A DNA stretch of 64,000 nucleotides. Origin: Billgrantia aerodenitrificans (GTDB lineage Bacteria; Pseudomonadota; Gammaproteobacteria; Pseudomonadales; Halomonadaceae). This document shows positions 25,420 to 33,446 of the stretch, piece after piece (within the stretch, counting starts at the first letter, position 1; the number at the start of each line of letters is the position of its first letter). The DNA lies in the NCBI RefSeq assembly GCF_021404405.1, contig NZ_JABFTV010000010.1, positions 154,180 through 218,179 on the forward strand. Direction: 5' to 3'. The notes under the pieces are model-generated. The model did not search any database, was not told where the DNA came from, and saw only the letters and a program-made list of their open reading frames with translations. The translations under genes and the position numbers were made by a program.

Positions 25420-26970
25420 TCAATGCGGCTGCGCGTCGCGCTGCAGATCGTCGGGAAAGTGTTTCATCACGCTCTGTACGGGAAAGGGCGTCATGCCGCC
25501 CATGGCGCAGAGTGAGCCGTCCACCATGGTCTCGCACAGGTCGGCGAGCAGTATGAGATTGGCCTCACGACGCTCGCCGGCACGGATGCGGTCGATCACC
25601 TCGACGCCACGCACCGCACCGATGCGGCAGGGGGTGCACTTGCCGCATGACTCCACCGTGCAGAACTCCATGGCGAAGCGCGCCTGCTCGGCCATGTCCA
25701 CCGTGTCGTCGAACATCACCACACCGCCGTGGCCGAGCACCGCGCCGACCTCGGCGAAGGCCTCGTAGTCGAGCGGCAGGTCCCACTGGCTCTCGGGCAG
25801 GTAGGCGCCCAAGGGGCCGCCTACCTGCACCGCACGCAGCGGTCGTCCGGTGAAGGTACCGCCGCCGAATTCCTCCATCAGCTGGCGCAGGGTGGTGCCG
25901 AAGGCCAGCTCCACTAGCCCGCCGCGCTGGACGTTGCCGGCCAGCTGCAGCGCCAGGGTCCCGCGTGAACGGCCCATGCCGTAGTCGGCGTAGGCTTGCC
26001 CGCCGTCGCTGAGGATGAAGGGCACCGCCGCAAGCGACAGCACGTTGTTGACCACGGTGGGCTGACCGAACAGGCCTTCGATGGCCGGCAGCGGCGGCTT
26101 GAAGCGCACCATGCCGCGTTTGCCTTCGAGGCTTTCGAGCAGCGAGGTCTCCTCGCCGCAGATGTAGGCGCCGGCCCCCAGACGCACCTCGAGGTGGAAC
26201 GTCCGGCCGCTGCCGAGGATGTCGCCACCGAGATAGCCGGCGGCCTCGGCGCGGGCGATGGCCTCATTGAAGATCTCCTGGGCCAGCGGATACTCCGAGC
26301 GCAGGTAGACGTAGCCCTGGGTGGCACCCACGGCGAGGCCGGCGATGGCCATGCCCTCGATCAGCAGGTAGGGGTCGCACTCCATCACCAGGCGGTCGGC
26401 GAAGGTGCCGGAGTCGCCCTCGTCGGCGTTGCAGACGATGTACTTCTGCGCGGCGGGGGCGTCGAGCACGGTCTGCCACTTGATGCCGGTGGGGAACGCC
26501 GCCCCGCCGCGACCGCGCAGGCCGGAGGCCTTGACCTCGTCGACGATGGCCTGGGGAGCGAGACCAAGCGCCCGGCGCAGGCCGCGGAAGCCGTCGTGGG
26601 CGCAATAGTCCTCCAGCGACAGCGGGTCGGTGACACCGATGCGCGAAAAGGTCAGACGCTGCTGGGCCTGTAGATAGGGAATCTCCTCGGCCGGCCCCTG
26701 GCACAGCGACGATGCCTCACCGCCTTCGAGCAGGCCGGCATCGAACAGCCCGGCCACGTCCTCGGGGGCCACCGGCCCGTAGGCGATGCGCCCGGCGGCG
26801 GTCTCGACCTCGACCAGCGGCTCCAGCCAGAACAGCCCGCGGGAGCCGTTGCGCACCAGTTCGATCTCGACGCCACGGGCCTCGGCCTCGGCCTCGATGC
26901 GCTGGGCGACCTCGTCGGCGCCCAGCGCCAGCGCGGTGGTCTCGCGGGGAACGAAGAGTTTCGTGGTCAT
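25420..26970 (-). CDS. fdsB: NAD-dependent formate dehydrogenase beta subunit (FMN/NAD)
   Basis: Diaphorase subunit that passes electrons from the Fe-S chain of FdsA through FMN to NAD+. The 516-aa protein is a NuoE/NuoF-like fusion: an N-terminal thioredoxin-like ferredoxin region, then the NuoF-like core with the FMN-binding GLRGRGGAAFPTGIKW, NADEGDSGTFADR, and the [4Fe-4S] ligand segment ESCGKCTPCRIG. The ATG overlaps the fdsG stop by one base (TGATG). It is homologous to the complex I flavin module. Confidence 0.95.
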   Translation of the reverse strand: MTTKLFVPRETTALALGADEVAQRIEAEAEARGVEIELVRNGSRGLFWLEPLVEVETAAGRIAYGPVAPEDVAGLFDAGLLEGGEASSLCQGPAEEIPYLQAQQRLTFSRIGVTDPLSLEDYCAHDGFRGLRRALGLAPQAIVDEVKASGLRGRGGAAFPTGIKWQTVLDAPAAQKYIVCNADEGDSGTFADRLVMECDPYLLIEGMAIAGLAVGATQGYVYLRSEYPLAQEIFNEAIARAEAAGYLGGDILGSGRTFHLEVRLGAGAYICGEETSLLESLEGKRGMVRFKPPLPAIEGLFGQPTVVNNVLSLAAVPFILSDGGQAYADYGMGRSRGTLALQLAGNVQRGGLVELAFGTTLRQLMEEFGGGTFTGRPLRAVQVGGPLGAYLPESQWDLPLDYEAFAEVGAVLGHGGVVMFDDTVDMAEQARFAMEFCTVESCGKCTPCRIGAVRGVEVIDRIRAGERREANLILLADLCETMVDGSLCAMGGMTPFPVQSVMKHFPDDLQRDAQPH

Positions 26971-27467
26971 CAGCTCACCTTCAGCACTTGGGTGGTCAGT
27001 TCATCGACCAGCCGGTCGAAGCGCTCGGGGGTGACCCGGGCCAGGATGCGATCGTCGACGCGCAGCGACGGGCCGCAGGCGCAGTTGCCCAGGCAGTAGA
27101 CCGGCTCCAGGGTGATCTCGCGGTCGGCGGTGGTCTGGTGGTAGTCGATCCCCAGAGTGTCCCGCGCGTGCATTTCCAGCGCCCGTGAGCCCCGCGCCTG
27201 GCATGCCTCGGCGCGACAGATCTGTACCACGTGGCGCCCCGGCGGCGTGGTGCGGAAGTGATGGTAGAAACTGATCACGCCGTGCACCTCGGCCCGGGTG
27301 AGCTGCAGCGATTCGGCGATGAGCGGCACCGCCTCGCGCGGCACGTAGCCGCAGCGGTCCTGGATCGCGTGCAAGATGGGGAGCAGAGCGCCGGGCTTGT
27401 GCTTCAGGGCGTCGATCTCGTCCTGAATCAGCTGGGGCGTCCATGAAGGGAATGGGCTGTTGAGCAT
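26970..27467 (-). CDS. fdsG: NAD-dependent formate dehydrogenase gamma subunit
   Basis: Small [2Fe-2S] subunit related to NuoE. In the 165-aa form the thioredoxin-like ferredoxin cysteines are Cys84 and Cys89 in ICRAEACQARG and Cys125 and Cys129 in YCLGNCACGPS. The helical region QDRCGYVPREAVPLIAES followed by HGVISFYHHF is typical. The start MLNSPFPSWT (27467) has GAGG about 7 bases upstream; an alternative ATG at 27500 lacks a binding site. It is the first gene of the fds operon, and the regulator gene is transcribed divergently from it. Confidence 0.94.
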   Translation of the reverse strand: MLNSPFPSWTPQLIQDEIDALKHKPGALLPILHAIQDRCGYVPREAVPLIAESLQLTRAEVHGVISFYHHFRTTPPGRHVVQICRAEACQARGSRALEMHARDTLGIDYHQTTADREITLEPVYCLGNCACGPSLRVDDRILARVTPERFDRLVDELTTQVLKVS

Positions 27468-27550
27468 GGCCTGGCCTCGAAGCGAACGTATGGAGCGCAT
27501 CTTCTGGCGACTTGCGCCGGTACGTTCGAAGCTGCTGGTTACGGTCTAGT

Positions 27551-27576
27551 TATGTACCACTTATTTATGTACTACA
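27551..27576. promoter_or_regulatory. Direct repeats TATGTACYAC in the fdsG/regulator intergenic region
   Basis: TATGTACCACT (27551-27561) and TATGTACTACA (27566-27576) are near-identical 11-mers spaced 15 bp start to start, in a clearly AT-rich part of an otherwise GC-rich region. They lie between fdsG and the divergent regulator and could be an operator for the fds operon. No protein is known to bind here. Confidence 0.4.
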
Positions 27577-27650
27577 GTGCATATATTGGATAAGGTGCCC
27601 GTAGCATCATTGATGGTGCGTATTTGTGAAGGTAGCAGTCCTGCCTGGGT

Positions 27651-27684
27651 TACGAAATATGAAAAACACATCATATGAAACGTA
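27651..27684. promoter_or_regulatory. ModE-like palindrome overlapping the regulator start codon
   Basis: TACG-AA-ATATGA (27651-27662), eight bases, then TCATATGAAACGTA (27671-27684). The inner ATATGA/TCATAT arms pair perfectly and the outer TACG/CGTA arms pair with a 2-base offset. The layout (AT-rich TATA-like arms about 8 bp apart) resembles ModE boxes, and it covers the ATG at 27675. This suggests autoregulation by the encoded ModE-like protein. Confidence 0.4.
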
Positions 27685-28748
27685 TTAAAATTGAACCTGC
27701 CTGGTCCTTCACCGACGAGGCCGGCAACCGCCTGGATCCGCAGCTGTTCGGGCTGCTGCAGGGCATCCATCGCAGCGGCAAGCTGACCGAGGCCGCTGCC
27801 GAGGCCGGTATCTCCTACCGCCATGCCTGGAACCTGCTCAACAAGTGGGCGGAATTCTTCGGCGTTACGCTGGTGGAAATGCAAAAGGGGCGCGGCGCAC
27901 GGCTCACTCCACTGGGCGACAAGCTGCTGTGGGCACGCCAACGGGTGGCCGCCCGGCTCGGTCCGCAGCTGGAGAGCCTGGGCTCGGAGCTCAATCTCGA
28001 GCTGCAGCAGCTGTTCGAGGGCGTCGAACCGGTGCTGCGCATGCACGCCAGCCACGGCTATGCAGTGGCGCTGCTGCCCAGGTTCGCCAGCGACTTTCAG
28101 CTCGATCTACAGTACTGCAGCCCGGCAGAGGCCCTGGCCGCGCTGAATCGCGGCGCCTGCGACGTGGCCGGCTACCACATGCCGACCTCGGCGACCCGGG
28201 GTCCGCTGATGCAGGGCTACCGCCGTCAGCTGCGGCCGCGCAGCCATTGCATCATTCGCTTCATCACCCGCTGTCAGGGGCTGATGCTCGCACCGGGCAA
28301 TCCCAAGGGTGTGGCCGGCCTGGCCGATCTCGTGCGTGGCGACGTGCGCTTCATCAACCGCCAGCAGGCTTCCGGCACCCGGGCGCTGCTCGATATCCTG
28401 CTGCGGGAAGTGGGCCTCTCGGCGCAGCGCATCCGTGGCTTCGAGCTGGAGGAGTACACCCACTCCGCGGTGGCCGCCTACATCGCCGCCGGCATGGCCG
28501 ACGTCGGCTTCGGCGTCGAGGCCGCCGCGCGTCAGTTCGGCCTGGACTTCCTGCCGCTGGCCAGCGAGCACTATCTGCTACTGTGTCAGCGCAGCAGCCT
28601 GGCCGACCCCAGCGTCGTACGTCTGCTCGAGATGATCCGCAGCGCGCCGTTCCAGCAGGCCGTGCGCGAGCTGCCCGGCTATTCGCTGGACCGTTGCGGC
28701 GAGGTGTGCAGCGTCGACGAGCTGTTCGACGAGTCACGCCACGGCTGA
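27675..28748 (+). CDS. ModE-type HTH regulator with periplasmic-binding-protein-like domain
   Basis: A 357-aa cytoplasmic regulator. Residues about 15-100 are a ModE/LysR-like winged helix (LDPQLFGLLQGIHRSGKLTE, AGISYRHAWNLLNKW). Residues about 130-340 are a substrate-binding-protein-like domain (PBP-like, COG1910 group) with MHASHGYAVALLPRF, DVAGYHMP, FINRQQASGTRALLD and AYIAAGMADVGFGVEAAA. One-component regulators of this build are usually linked to molybdate, tungstate or formate dehydrogenase genes. The divergent position next to fdsGBA makes it the likely fds regulator. No Shine-Dalgarno sequence is visible before the ATG. The ligand is not known. Confidence 0.82.
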   Translation: MKRIKIEPAWSFTDEAGNRLDPQLFGLLQGIHRSGKLTEAAAEAGISYRHAWNLLNKWAEFFGVTLVEMQKGRGARLTPLGDKLLWARQRVAARLGPQLESLGSELNLELQQLFEGVEPVLRMHASHGYAVALLPRFASDFQLDLQYCSPAEALAALNRGACDVAGYHMPTSATRGPLMQGYRRQLRPRSHCIIRFITRCQGLMLAPGNPKGVAGLADLVRGDVRFINRQQASGTRALLDILLREVGLSAQRIRGFELEEYTHSAVAAYIAAGMADVGFGVEAAARQFGLDFLPLASEHYLLLCQRSSLADPSVVRLLEMIRSAPFQQAVRELPGYSLDRCGEVCSVDELFDESRHG

Positions 28749-28766
28749 GCCTCGCCGGTGCCGTCG

Positions 28767-29873
28767 TCAGTAGTCGACCACCACGTCGCCCAGGGGCTTG
28801 CTGCAGCAGGAGAGGATATAGCCCTCTGCCACGTCTTCGTCGGTGATGCCGCCGTTGTGCTCCATGTCCACTTGCCCGGACTTGAGCCCTACCCGGCACG
28901 TGCCGCAGATCCCCATGCCGCAGGCCTTGGGGATGTGCAAGCCGAGCTTGGCGGCAGCCGAGTGAACCGTCTCGCCAGGCTGAATGCGTACGCTCTTGCC
29001 CGAGCCGACGAACTCGACGCTGAGCATGTCGGCGTAATCGATCTCCTCCGCCTCGGCCTCGGCTTGCTCGGCCAGCTCCAGCACCTCCTCGCGCACGTCA
29101 AGCGGCGTGGCGCCGAAGGATTCCTCGTGGTAGCGGCTCATGTCGAAGCCGTTTTCGCGCAGGATGTGCTTGATCGCGTTCATGTACGGCGTGGGGCCGC
29201 AGCAGAAGATCTCCCGCTCGAGGTAGTCGGGCGCCATCAGCTCGAGCATCGGCTGGGTCAAATACCCGCGATAGCCGGCCCAGGCCTCGCCGATGTCGTC
29301 CTTCTTCTCACAGACGATATGCAGTTTGAACTCAGGGATCCGCGAGAACATGTGCACTAGTTCGCGATGGTAAATGACATCCCGCGGGGCGCGCGCACTG
29401 TGGATGAACTCGACGTCGACGTTGGCGTTGGTGTCGAAGAACCAGCGTGTCATCGACATCAGCGGCGTGATGCCCACGCCACCGGAGAGGAACAGCACCT
29501 TGTCGGCGGGAAAGTCGATCGAATTGAAGTTGCCCACCGGGCCATGCACCGCCAGTTCGTCGCCGACCTTCAGGTTGTCGTGCAGCCAGTTGGAAACCTT
29601 ACCGCCGGGCACCCGCTTGACGGTGATCGAGAAGCTGTAGGGAATCGACGGTGAACTGGAGATGGTGTAGGAGCGCATGATCGGTTCGCCTTCGATCTCC
29701 AGCTCCAGGGTCACGAACTGCCCCGGCTTGAAGAAGAACAGCACCGGCTGCTCGGCCATGAAGCAGAAGGTACGAACGTCCCAGGTTTCCTGGATCACCT
29801 TGACGCAACGCACCATGTGGCGGCCGTTGGTCCAGGTCTGGGTCGTGACGGGGTTGAGAAAGTTCATGGTCAT
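28767..29873 (-). CDS. gbcB: Glycine betaine demethylase reductase subunit
   Basis: NAD(P)H-dependent flavin/[2Fe-2S] reductase feeding the Rieske oxygenase GbcA. The 368-aa protein has an FAD domain (MRSYTISSSPSIPYSFSITV), an NAD domain (LFLSGGVGITPLMSMTRWF, CCGPTPYMNAIK) and a C-terminal plant-type ferredoxin domain with KACGMGICGTCRVG and the distal Cys in LSCCSKPLGD. Order and length match P. aeruginosa GbcB. The ATG codons at 29873 and 29867 are equivalent choices. It is transcribed divergently from gbcA. Confidence 0.92.
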   Translation of the reverse strand: MTMNFLNPVTTQTWTNGRHMVRCVKVIQETWDVRTFCFMAEQPVLFFFKPGQFVTLELEIEGEPIMRSYTISSSPSIPYSFSITVKRVPGGKVSNWLHDNLKVGDELAVHGPVGNFNSIDFPADKVLFLSGGVGITPLMSMTRWFFDTNANVDVEFIHSARAPRDVIYHRELVHMFSRIPEFKLHIVCEKKDDIGEAWAGYRGYLTQPMLELMAPDYLEREIFCCGPTPYMNAIKHILRENGFDMSRYHEESFGATPLDVREEVLELAEQAEAEAEEIDYADMLSVEFVGSGKSVRIQPGETVHSAAAKLGLHIPKACGMGICGTCRVGLKSGQVDMEHNGGITDEDVAEGYILSCCSKPLGDVVVDY

Positions 29874-30202
29874 GTCGAGTCGCCTGGCATTGATCAGCGT
29901 GGAAGGCTCCGACTGCGGAACACCGCCTGCCGTTGATCGAATTCTGCGTCAGCCGGCAAGCCCTCGACTTGCCTGACTGCGACACGAACGTACCCCTGGC
30001 TTCCACTTGGGGGGATTTTTCTGCACCCACTGGTCGCGACTGAACGCTTTCGGGTCGTCGGCAGACAACTGAACGACCTGAGGCTGATCCACACTCGCCG
30101 TATTCGTACTCGGCACCCAAGACAATTACCATGCCGCTCCCTGGCGAAAACCAACAATTCGACCGATGCCGCCACCGCGGCCAGCAATGAGGATGTCTCT
30201 CC
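29874..30202. other. gbcB/gbcA divergent intergenic region (329 bp)
   Basis: No gene is present. The region should hold both promoters. It contains the hairpin GGCAAG-CCCTCGA-CTTGCC (29955-29973), the motif ACTTGCCTG followed by ACTGCGACACGAACG (29967-29990) that partly recurs upstream of fdhA/BCCT (33293-33312), and a C4/G4 imperfect hairpin followed by T5 (about 29993-30018). GAGGA lies before the gbcA start. Any of these could be part of a GbdR site, but no motif stands out as certain. Confidence 0.4.
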
Positions 30203-31489
30203 ATGGATCCGATCTCACCCACCACTCTGGACGATCCCCTGGACCCGGCGCGTGAAGCCGTCGTCGCGATGCTCGCCGAGCGCGAGCGCAACTTCTCGCT
30301 GCCCCAGGCGTTCTACAACGATGCCCGCCTGTTCGCCCTGGACATGCAGGAAATCTTCGGCAAGGAGTGGCTGTTCGCCGGCATGACCTGCGAGATTCCC
30401 GCCAAGGGCAATTACGTGACCCTGCAGGTCGGCGACAACCCGGTGATCCTGGTACGCGGCGACGGCGGCTCCATCCATGCTTTCCATAACGTCTGCCGTC
30501 ACCGCGGCTCACGGCTGTGCGTCAGCGACAAGGGCAAGGTGGCCAAGCTGGTCTGCCCCTACCATCAGTGGACCTACGAGCTCGACGGCCGCCTGCTGTT
30601 CGCCGGCAGCGACATGGGCGAGAACTTCGACCTTTCCGCCTATGGCCTCAAGCCGATCCACGTGCGCACCGGCGGCGGTTTCATCTTCATCAGCCTGGCC
30701 GAGCAGCCGCCCGCCCTCGACGACTTCCTGCTCACTCTGGAGCACTATCTCGAACCCTACGAGATGGGCAACCTCAAGGTCGCCGTGGAGTCGAACATCG
30801 TCGAGCAGGCCAACTGGAAGCTGGTACTCGAGAACAATCGCGAGTGCTACCACTGCAACGGTTCCCACCCTGAGCTGCTCAACTCGCTGCAGGAGTTCGA
30901 CGACACCGACGATCCCCGTGCCACGCCCGCCTACAAGGCATTGGTGGCGCAGAAGCAGTCGGACTGGGACGAGCAGCAGATCCCCTGGCAGCTCAAGCGC
31001 TTCGGCAAGCGCAACCGGTTGACCCGCACCCCGCTGCTGGATGGCGTGGTCTCGATGACCATGGACGGCAAGCCGGCCTGCAGCAAGCTGATGGGCCGCC
31101 TGACCAGCCCCGACATGGGCTCGCTGCGCATCCTGCACCTGCCCAACTCCTGGAACCACTTCATGGGTGACCACGCCATCGTGTTCCGCGTGCTGCCGCT
31201 GGGCCCGCAGGAGACCCTGGTGACCACCAAGTGGCTGGTGCACAAGGATGCCGTGGAGGGCGTCGACTACAAGCCCGAGGAGATGCGCCGGGTATGGGAC
31301 GCCACCAACGCCCAGGACAAGCGCCTGGCCGAGGAGAACCAGCGCGGTATCAACTCCAAGGCTTACCAGCCGGGCCCCTACTCGGAGACCTACGAGTTCG
31401 GCGTGATCGACTTCATCGACTGGTACAGCGAGCGGATGCAGGAGAACCTGGGCCACAGCGCCCCTCACCTGCAGGTGGTGAAGGGCTAG
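30203..31489 (+). CDS. gbcA: Glycine betaine monooxygenase (Rieske) subunit
   Basis: Rieske non-haem-iron oxygenase that demethylates glycine betaine to dimethylglycine plus formaldehyde, with GbcB as reductase. In the 428-aa protein the Rieske cluster ligands are Cys98 and His100 (NVCRHRGSRLC) and Cys118 and His121 (VCPYHQW). The mononuclear iron site lies in NRECYHCNGSHPELL. The start has GAGGA 9 bases upstream. It is close to Pseudomonas GbcA in order and length. A strong terminator follows at 31511-31556. Confidence 0.94.
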   Translation: MDPISPTTLDDPLDPAREAVVAMLAERERNFSLPQAFYNDARLFALDMQEIFGKEWLFAGMTCEIPAKGNYVTLQVGDNPVILVRGDGGSIHAFHNVCRHRGSRLCVSDKGKVAKLVCPYHQWTYELDGRLLFAGSDMGENFDLSAYGLKPIHVRTGGGFIFISLAEQPPALDDFLLTLEHYLEPYEMGNLKVAVESNIVEQANWKLVLENNRECYHCNGSHPELLNSLQEFDDTDDPRATPAYKALVAQKQSDWDEQQIPWQLKRFGKRNRLTRTPLLDGVVSMTMDGKPACSKLMGRLTSPDMGSLRILHLPNSWNHFMGDHAIVFRVLPLGPQETLVTTKWLVHKDAVEGVDYKPEEMRRVWDATNAQDKRLAEENQRGINSKAYQPGPYSETYEFGVIDFIDWYSERMQENLGHSAPHLQVVKG

Positions 31490-31510
31490 GCCCCACCTAC
31501 TCCTCGTGAT

Positions 31511-31556
31511 GTGAAAGAAATCGCCCCCGGCCAAGGCCGGGGGCGATTTGTTTCAC
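31511..31556 (+). terminator. Terminator downstream of gbcA
   Basis: ATCGCCCCCGGCC-AA-GGCCGGGGGCGAT is a very stable hairpin, further extended by GTGAAA...TTTCAC arms, with TTTGTTT within the right flank. Its symmetry allows it to work on both strands. The core CCCCGGCC-AA-GGCCGGGG recurs in the terminators at 35056 and 35244. Confidence 0.85.
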
Positions 31557-31602
31557 TCGGGTTCGAACAAAAGCCGACAGTGTTGCGGGCGCGTGCCGAT
31601 GG

Positions 31603-31842
31603 CTAACCCGCGATTGGCCGCAGATGATTCACCAGCGCTTCGCGCACCTCGGGCAGCATGACGCCGGTCTGCGCCTCCAGCTCGGCGACCAGCGCCTCCA
31701 GACCGGGCACCTCCGACTCGGCCTGCCGCTGGGCGACAAGCCGGGCGCAGGTGTCGGGGTCGGCATCGGCAGGCAGGTCGATGCCCAGCGCCACCAGGCG
31801 CTGACGGAAGTCCTCCGCATCGATCAAGTCGGCGTACATCAT
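31603..31842 (-). CDS. Small hypothetical protein
   Basis: A 79-aa acidic, probably helical protein with LIDAEDFRQRLVALGIDLPA, then PDTCARLVAQRQAE and VAELEAQTGVMLPEVREAL. The start at 31842 (MMYADLIDAE) is chosen because GGGAG lies 9 bases upstream; the ATG at 31851 sits directly on that site. It lies between gbcA and the formaldehyde dehydrogenase gene and may be read with the latter. No family is recognised with confidence. The residue pattern looks coding, but the product is small and unverified. Confidence 0.5.
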   Translation of the reverse strand: MMYADLIDAEDFRQRLVALGIDLPADADPDTCARLVAQRQAESEVPGLEALVAELEAQTGVMLPEVREALVNHLRPIAG

Positions 31843-31934
31843 CTCTCTCATCTCCCGCTACCGTCGTTCGCTCCGCTAGATTACCCGCTCGGCTGTCAGG
31901 CGGCCACGCTGCGCATGGGTCGAATAACGAAAAT

Positions 31935-31973
31935 GGCTGGCGGCGCCGCTTTCAAGGTGCGGCGTCGGCCAGC
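31935..31973 (-). terminator. Probable terminator of the formaldehyde dehydrogenase gene
   Basis: GGCTGGCGGCGCCGC (31935-31949) and GCGGCGTCGGCCAGC (31959-31973) form an imperfect GC-rich hairpin just past the stop at 32004. On the minus strand it is followed by ATTTTCGTTATT. Confidence 0.5.
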
Positions 31974-32003
31974 TCGGGCTACTCCTTACGTCACCAAGCT
32001 TAC

Positions 32004-33197
32004 TTACGCAGCTACGCTGCCGTGGGGATCGATGACGAATTTCTTCGCCGCACCACCGTCGAAATCGGCATAGCCCTGTGGTGCCTGATCCAGCGAGATT
32101 ATCTGCACGTTGACCGCGTCGGCGATCTTGACCTTCTCGAACAGGATCGCCTGCATCAGCGGGCGGTGATACTTCATCACCGGGCACTGGCCGGTATGGA
32201 AGGAGTGAGACTTGGCCCAGCCGAGGCCGAAGCGCATGCTCAGCGCGCCCTGCTTGGCGGCGTCGTCGACGGCACCCGGATCCTCGGTCACGTAGAGGCC
32301 CGGGATGCCGATCTGGCCGCCAGCACGGGTCATCTGCATCGCCGAGTTGAGCACGGTGGCGGGCGCTTCCTTGCCGTGGTTGCAGCCACAGGCATGGGCC
32401 TCGAAGCCGACGCAGTCGACGAAGGCATCGACTTCGCGCTCGCCGAGAATCGCCTCGAGCTTGTCGGCCATGTCGCCATCCTGGGTCAGATCGATGGTTT
32501 CACAGCCGAAGCTGCGCGCCTGGGCCAGGCGTTCCTCGATCATGTCGCCGACGATCACGCAGGCCGCACCAAGCAGCTGGGCCGAGACCGCCGCCGCCAG
32601 GCCCACCGGGCCGGCTCCGGCGATATAGACGGTGCTGCCCGGACCGACGCCGGCCGTCACGCAGCCGTGGAAGCCGGTGGGGAAGATGTCCGAGAGCAGG
32701 GTCAGGTCACGGATCTTGTCCATGGCCTGATCGGTGTCGGGGAACTTCAGCAGGTTGAAGTCGGCGTAGGGCACCATGACGTATTCCGTCTGGCCACCGA
32801 CCCAGCCGCCCATGTCGACGTAGCCATAGGCGGCACCGGGGCGCGCCGGGTTGACGTTGAGACAGATCCCGGTGCGGCCTTCCTTGCAGTTACGGCAGCG
32901 CCCGCAGGCGATGTTGAAGGGCACCGAGACCAGGTCGCCCGGCTTGATGAATTCGACGTCGCGTCCGCACTCGACTACCAGGCCTGTGATCTCGTGGCCC
33001 AGCACCAGGCCGGCGGGCGCAGTGGTACGGCCACGCACCATGTGCTGGTCGCTGCCGCAGATATTGGTGGTGACCACCTTCAGGATCACGCCGTGGTCGC
33101 ATTTACGATTGCCAAGGGCGAGTTCCGGATAGGGGATGGATTCGACATCGACCTTACCCGGGCCCTTGTAGACGACTCCTCGGTTGGCTTGGCTCAT
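32004..33197 (-). CDS. fdhA: Formaldehyde dehydrogenase, glutathione-independent
   Basis: Zinc-dependent NAD+ alcohol-dehydrogenase-family enzyme oxidising free formaldehyde to formate. The 397-aa length matches Pseudomonas putida FdhA (399). Catalytic zinc ligands lie in NICGSDQHMV (Cys47) and LGHE (His68). The structural zinc loop CGRCRNCKEGRTGICLN is complete. The nucleotide motif is VYIAGAGPVGLAAAVSAQLL. The start is MSQANRGVVY with GGAG 8 bases upstream; the 13 extra codons to 33236 are rejected. In betaine gene clusters this enzyme removes the formaldehyde released by GbcAB and DgcAB. Confidence 0.95.
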   Translation of the reverse strand: MSQANRGVVYKGPGKVDVESIPYPELALGNRKCDHGVILKVVTTNICGSDQHMVRGRTTAPAGLVLGHEITGLVVECGRDVEFIKPGDLVSVPFNIACGRCRNCKEGRTGICLNVNPARPGAAYGYVDMGGWVGGQTEYVMVPYADFNLLKFPDTDQAMDKIRDLTLLSDIFPTGFHGCVTAGVGPGSTVYIAGAGPVGLAAAVSAQLLGAACVIVGDMIEERLAQARSFGCETIDLTQDGDMADKLEAILGEREVDAFVDCVGFEAHACGCNHGKEAPATVLNSAMQMTRAGGQIGIPGLYVTEDPGAVDDAAKQGALSMRFGLGWAKSHSFHTGQCPVMKYHRPLMQAILFEKVKIADAVNVQIISLDQAPQGYADFDGGAAKKFVIDPHGSVAA

Positions 33198-33446
33198 GGC
33201 TGGCTCCAGTGCATTTGTTGTCATGGGGCGGCACATTCCGCCGCTTCAGCCTATGCCCTCCACCAAGTGGCACTTGCCCCACAGAGACCTCCACTTGCCT
33301 GCGCGAGACACGTCGCCGCGGCAATGAGCCAATGGATAGCTGGAGGTCGCTTTCACGACATACCCCTCGCCGCCCTGGCCCAACAATGATTCGCCCGGGA
33401 GCGCCTGCCGCTTGCGGATGCTAACAACAACATGCGAGGAATCCCC

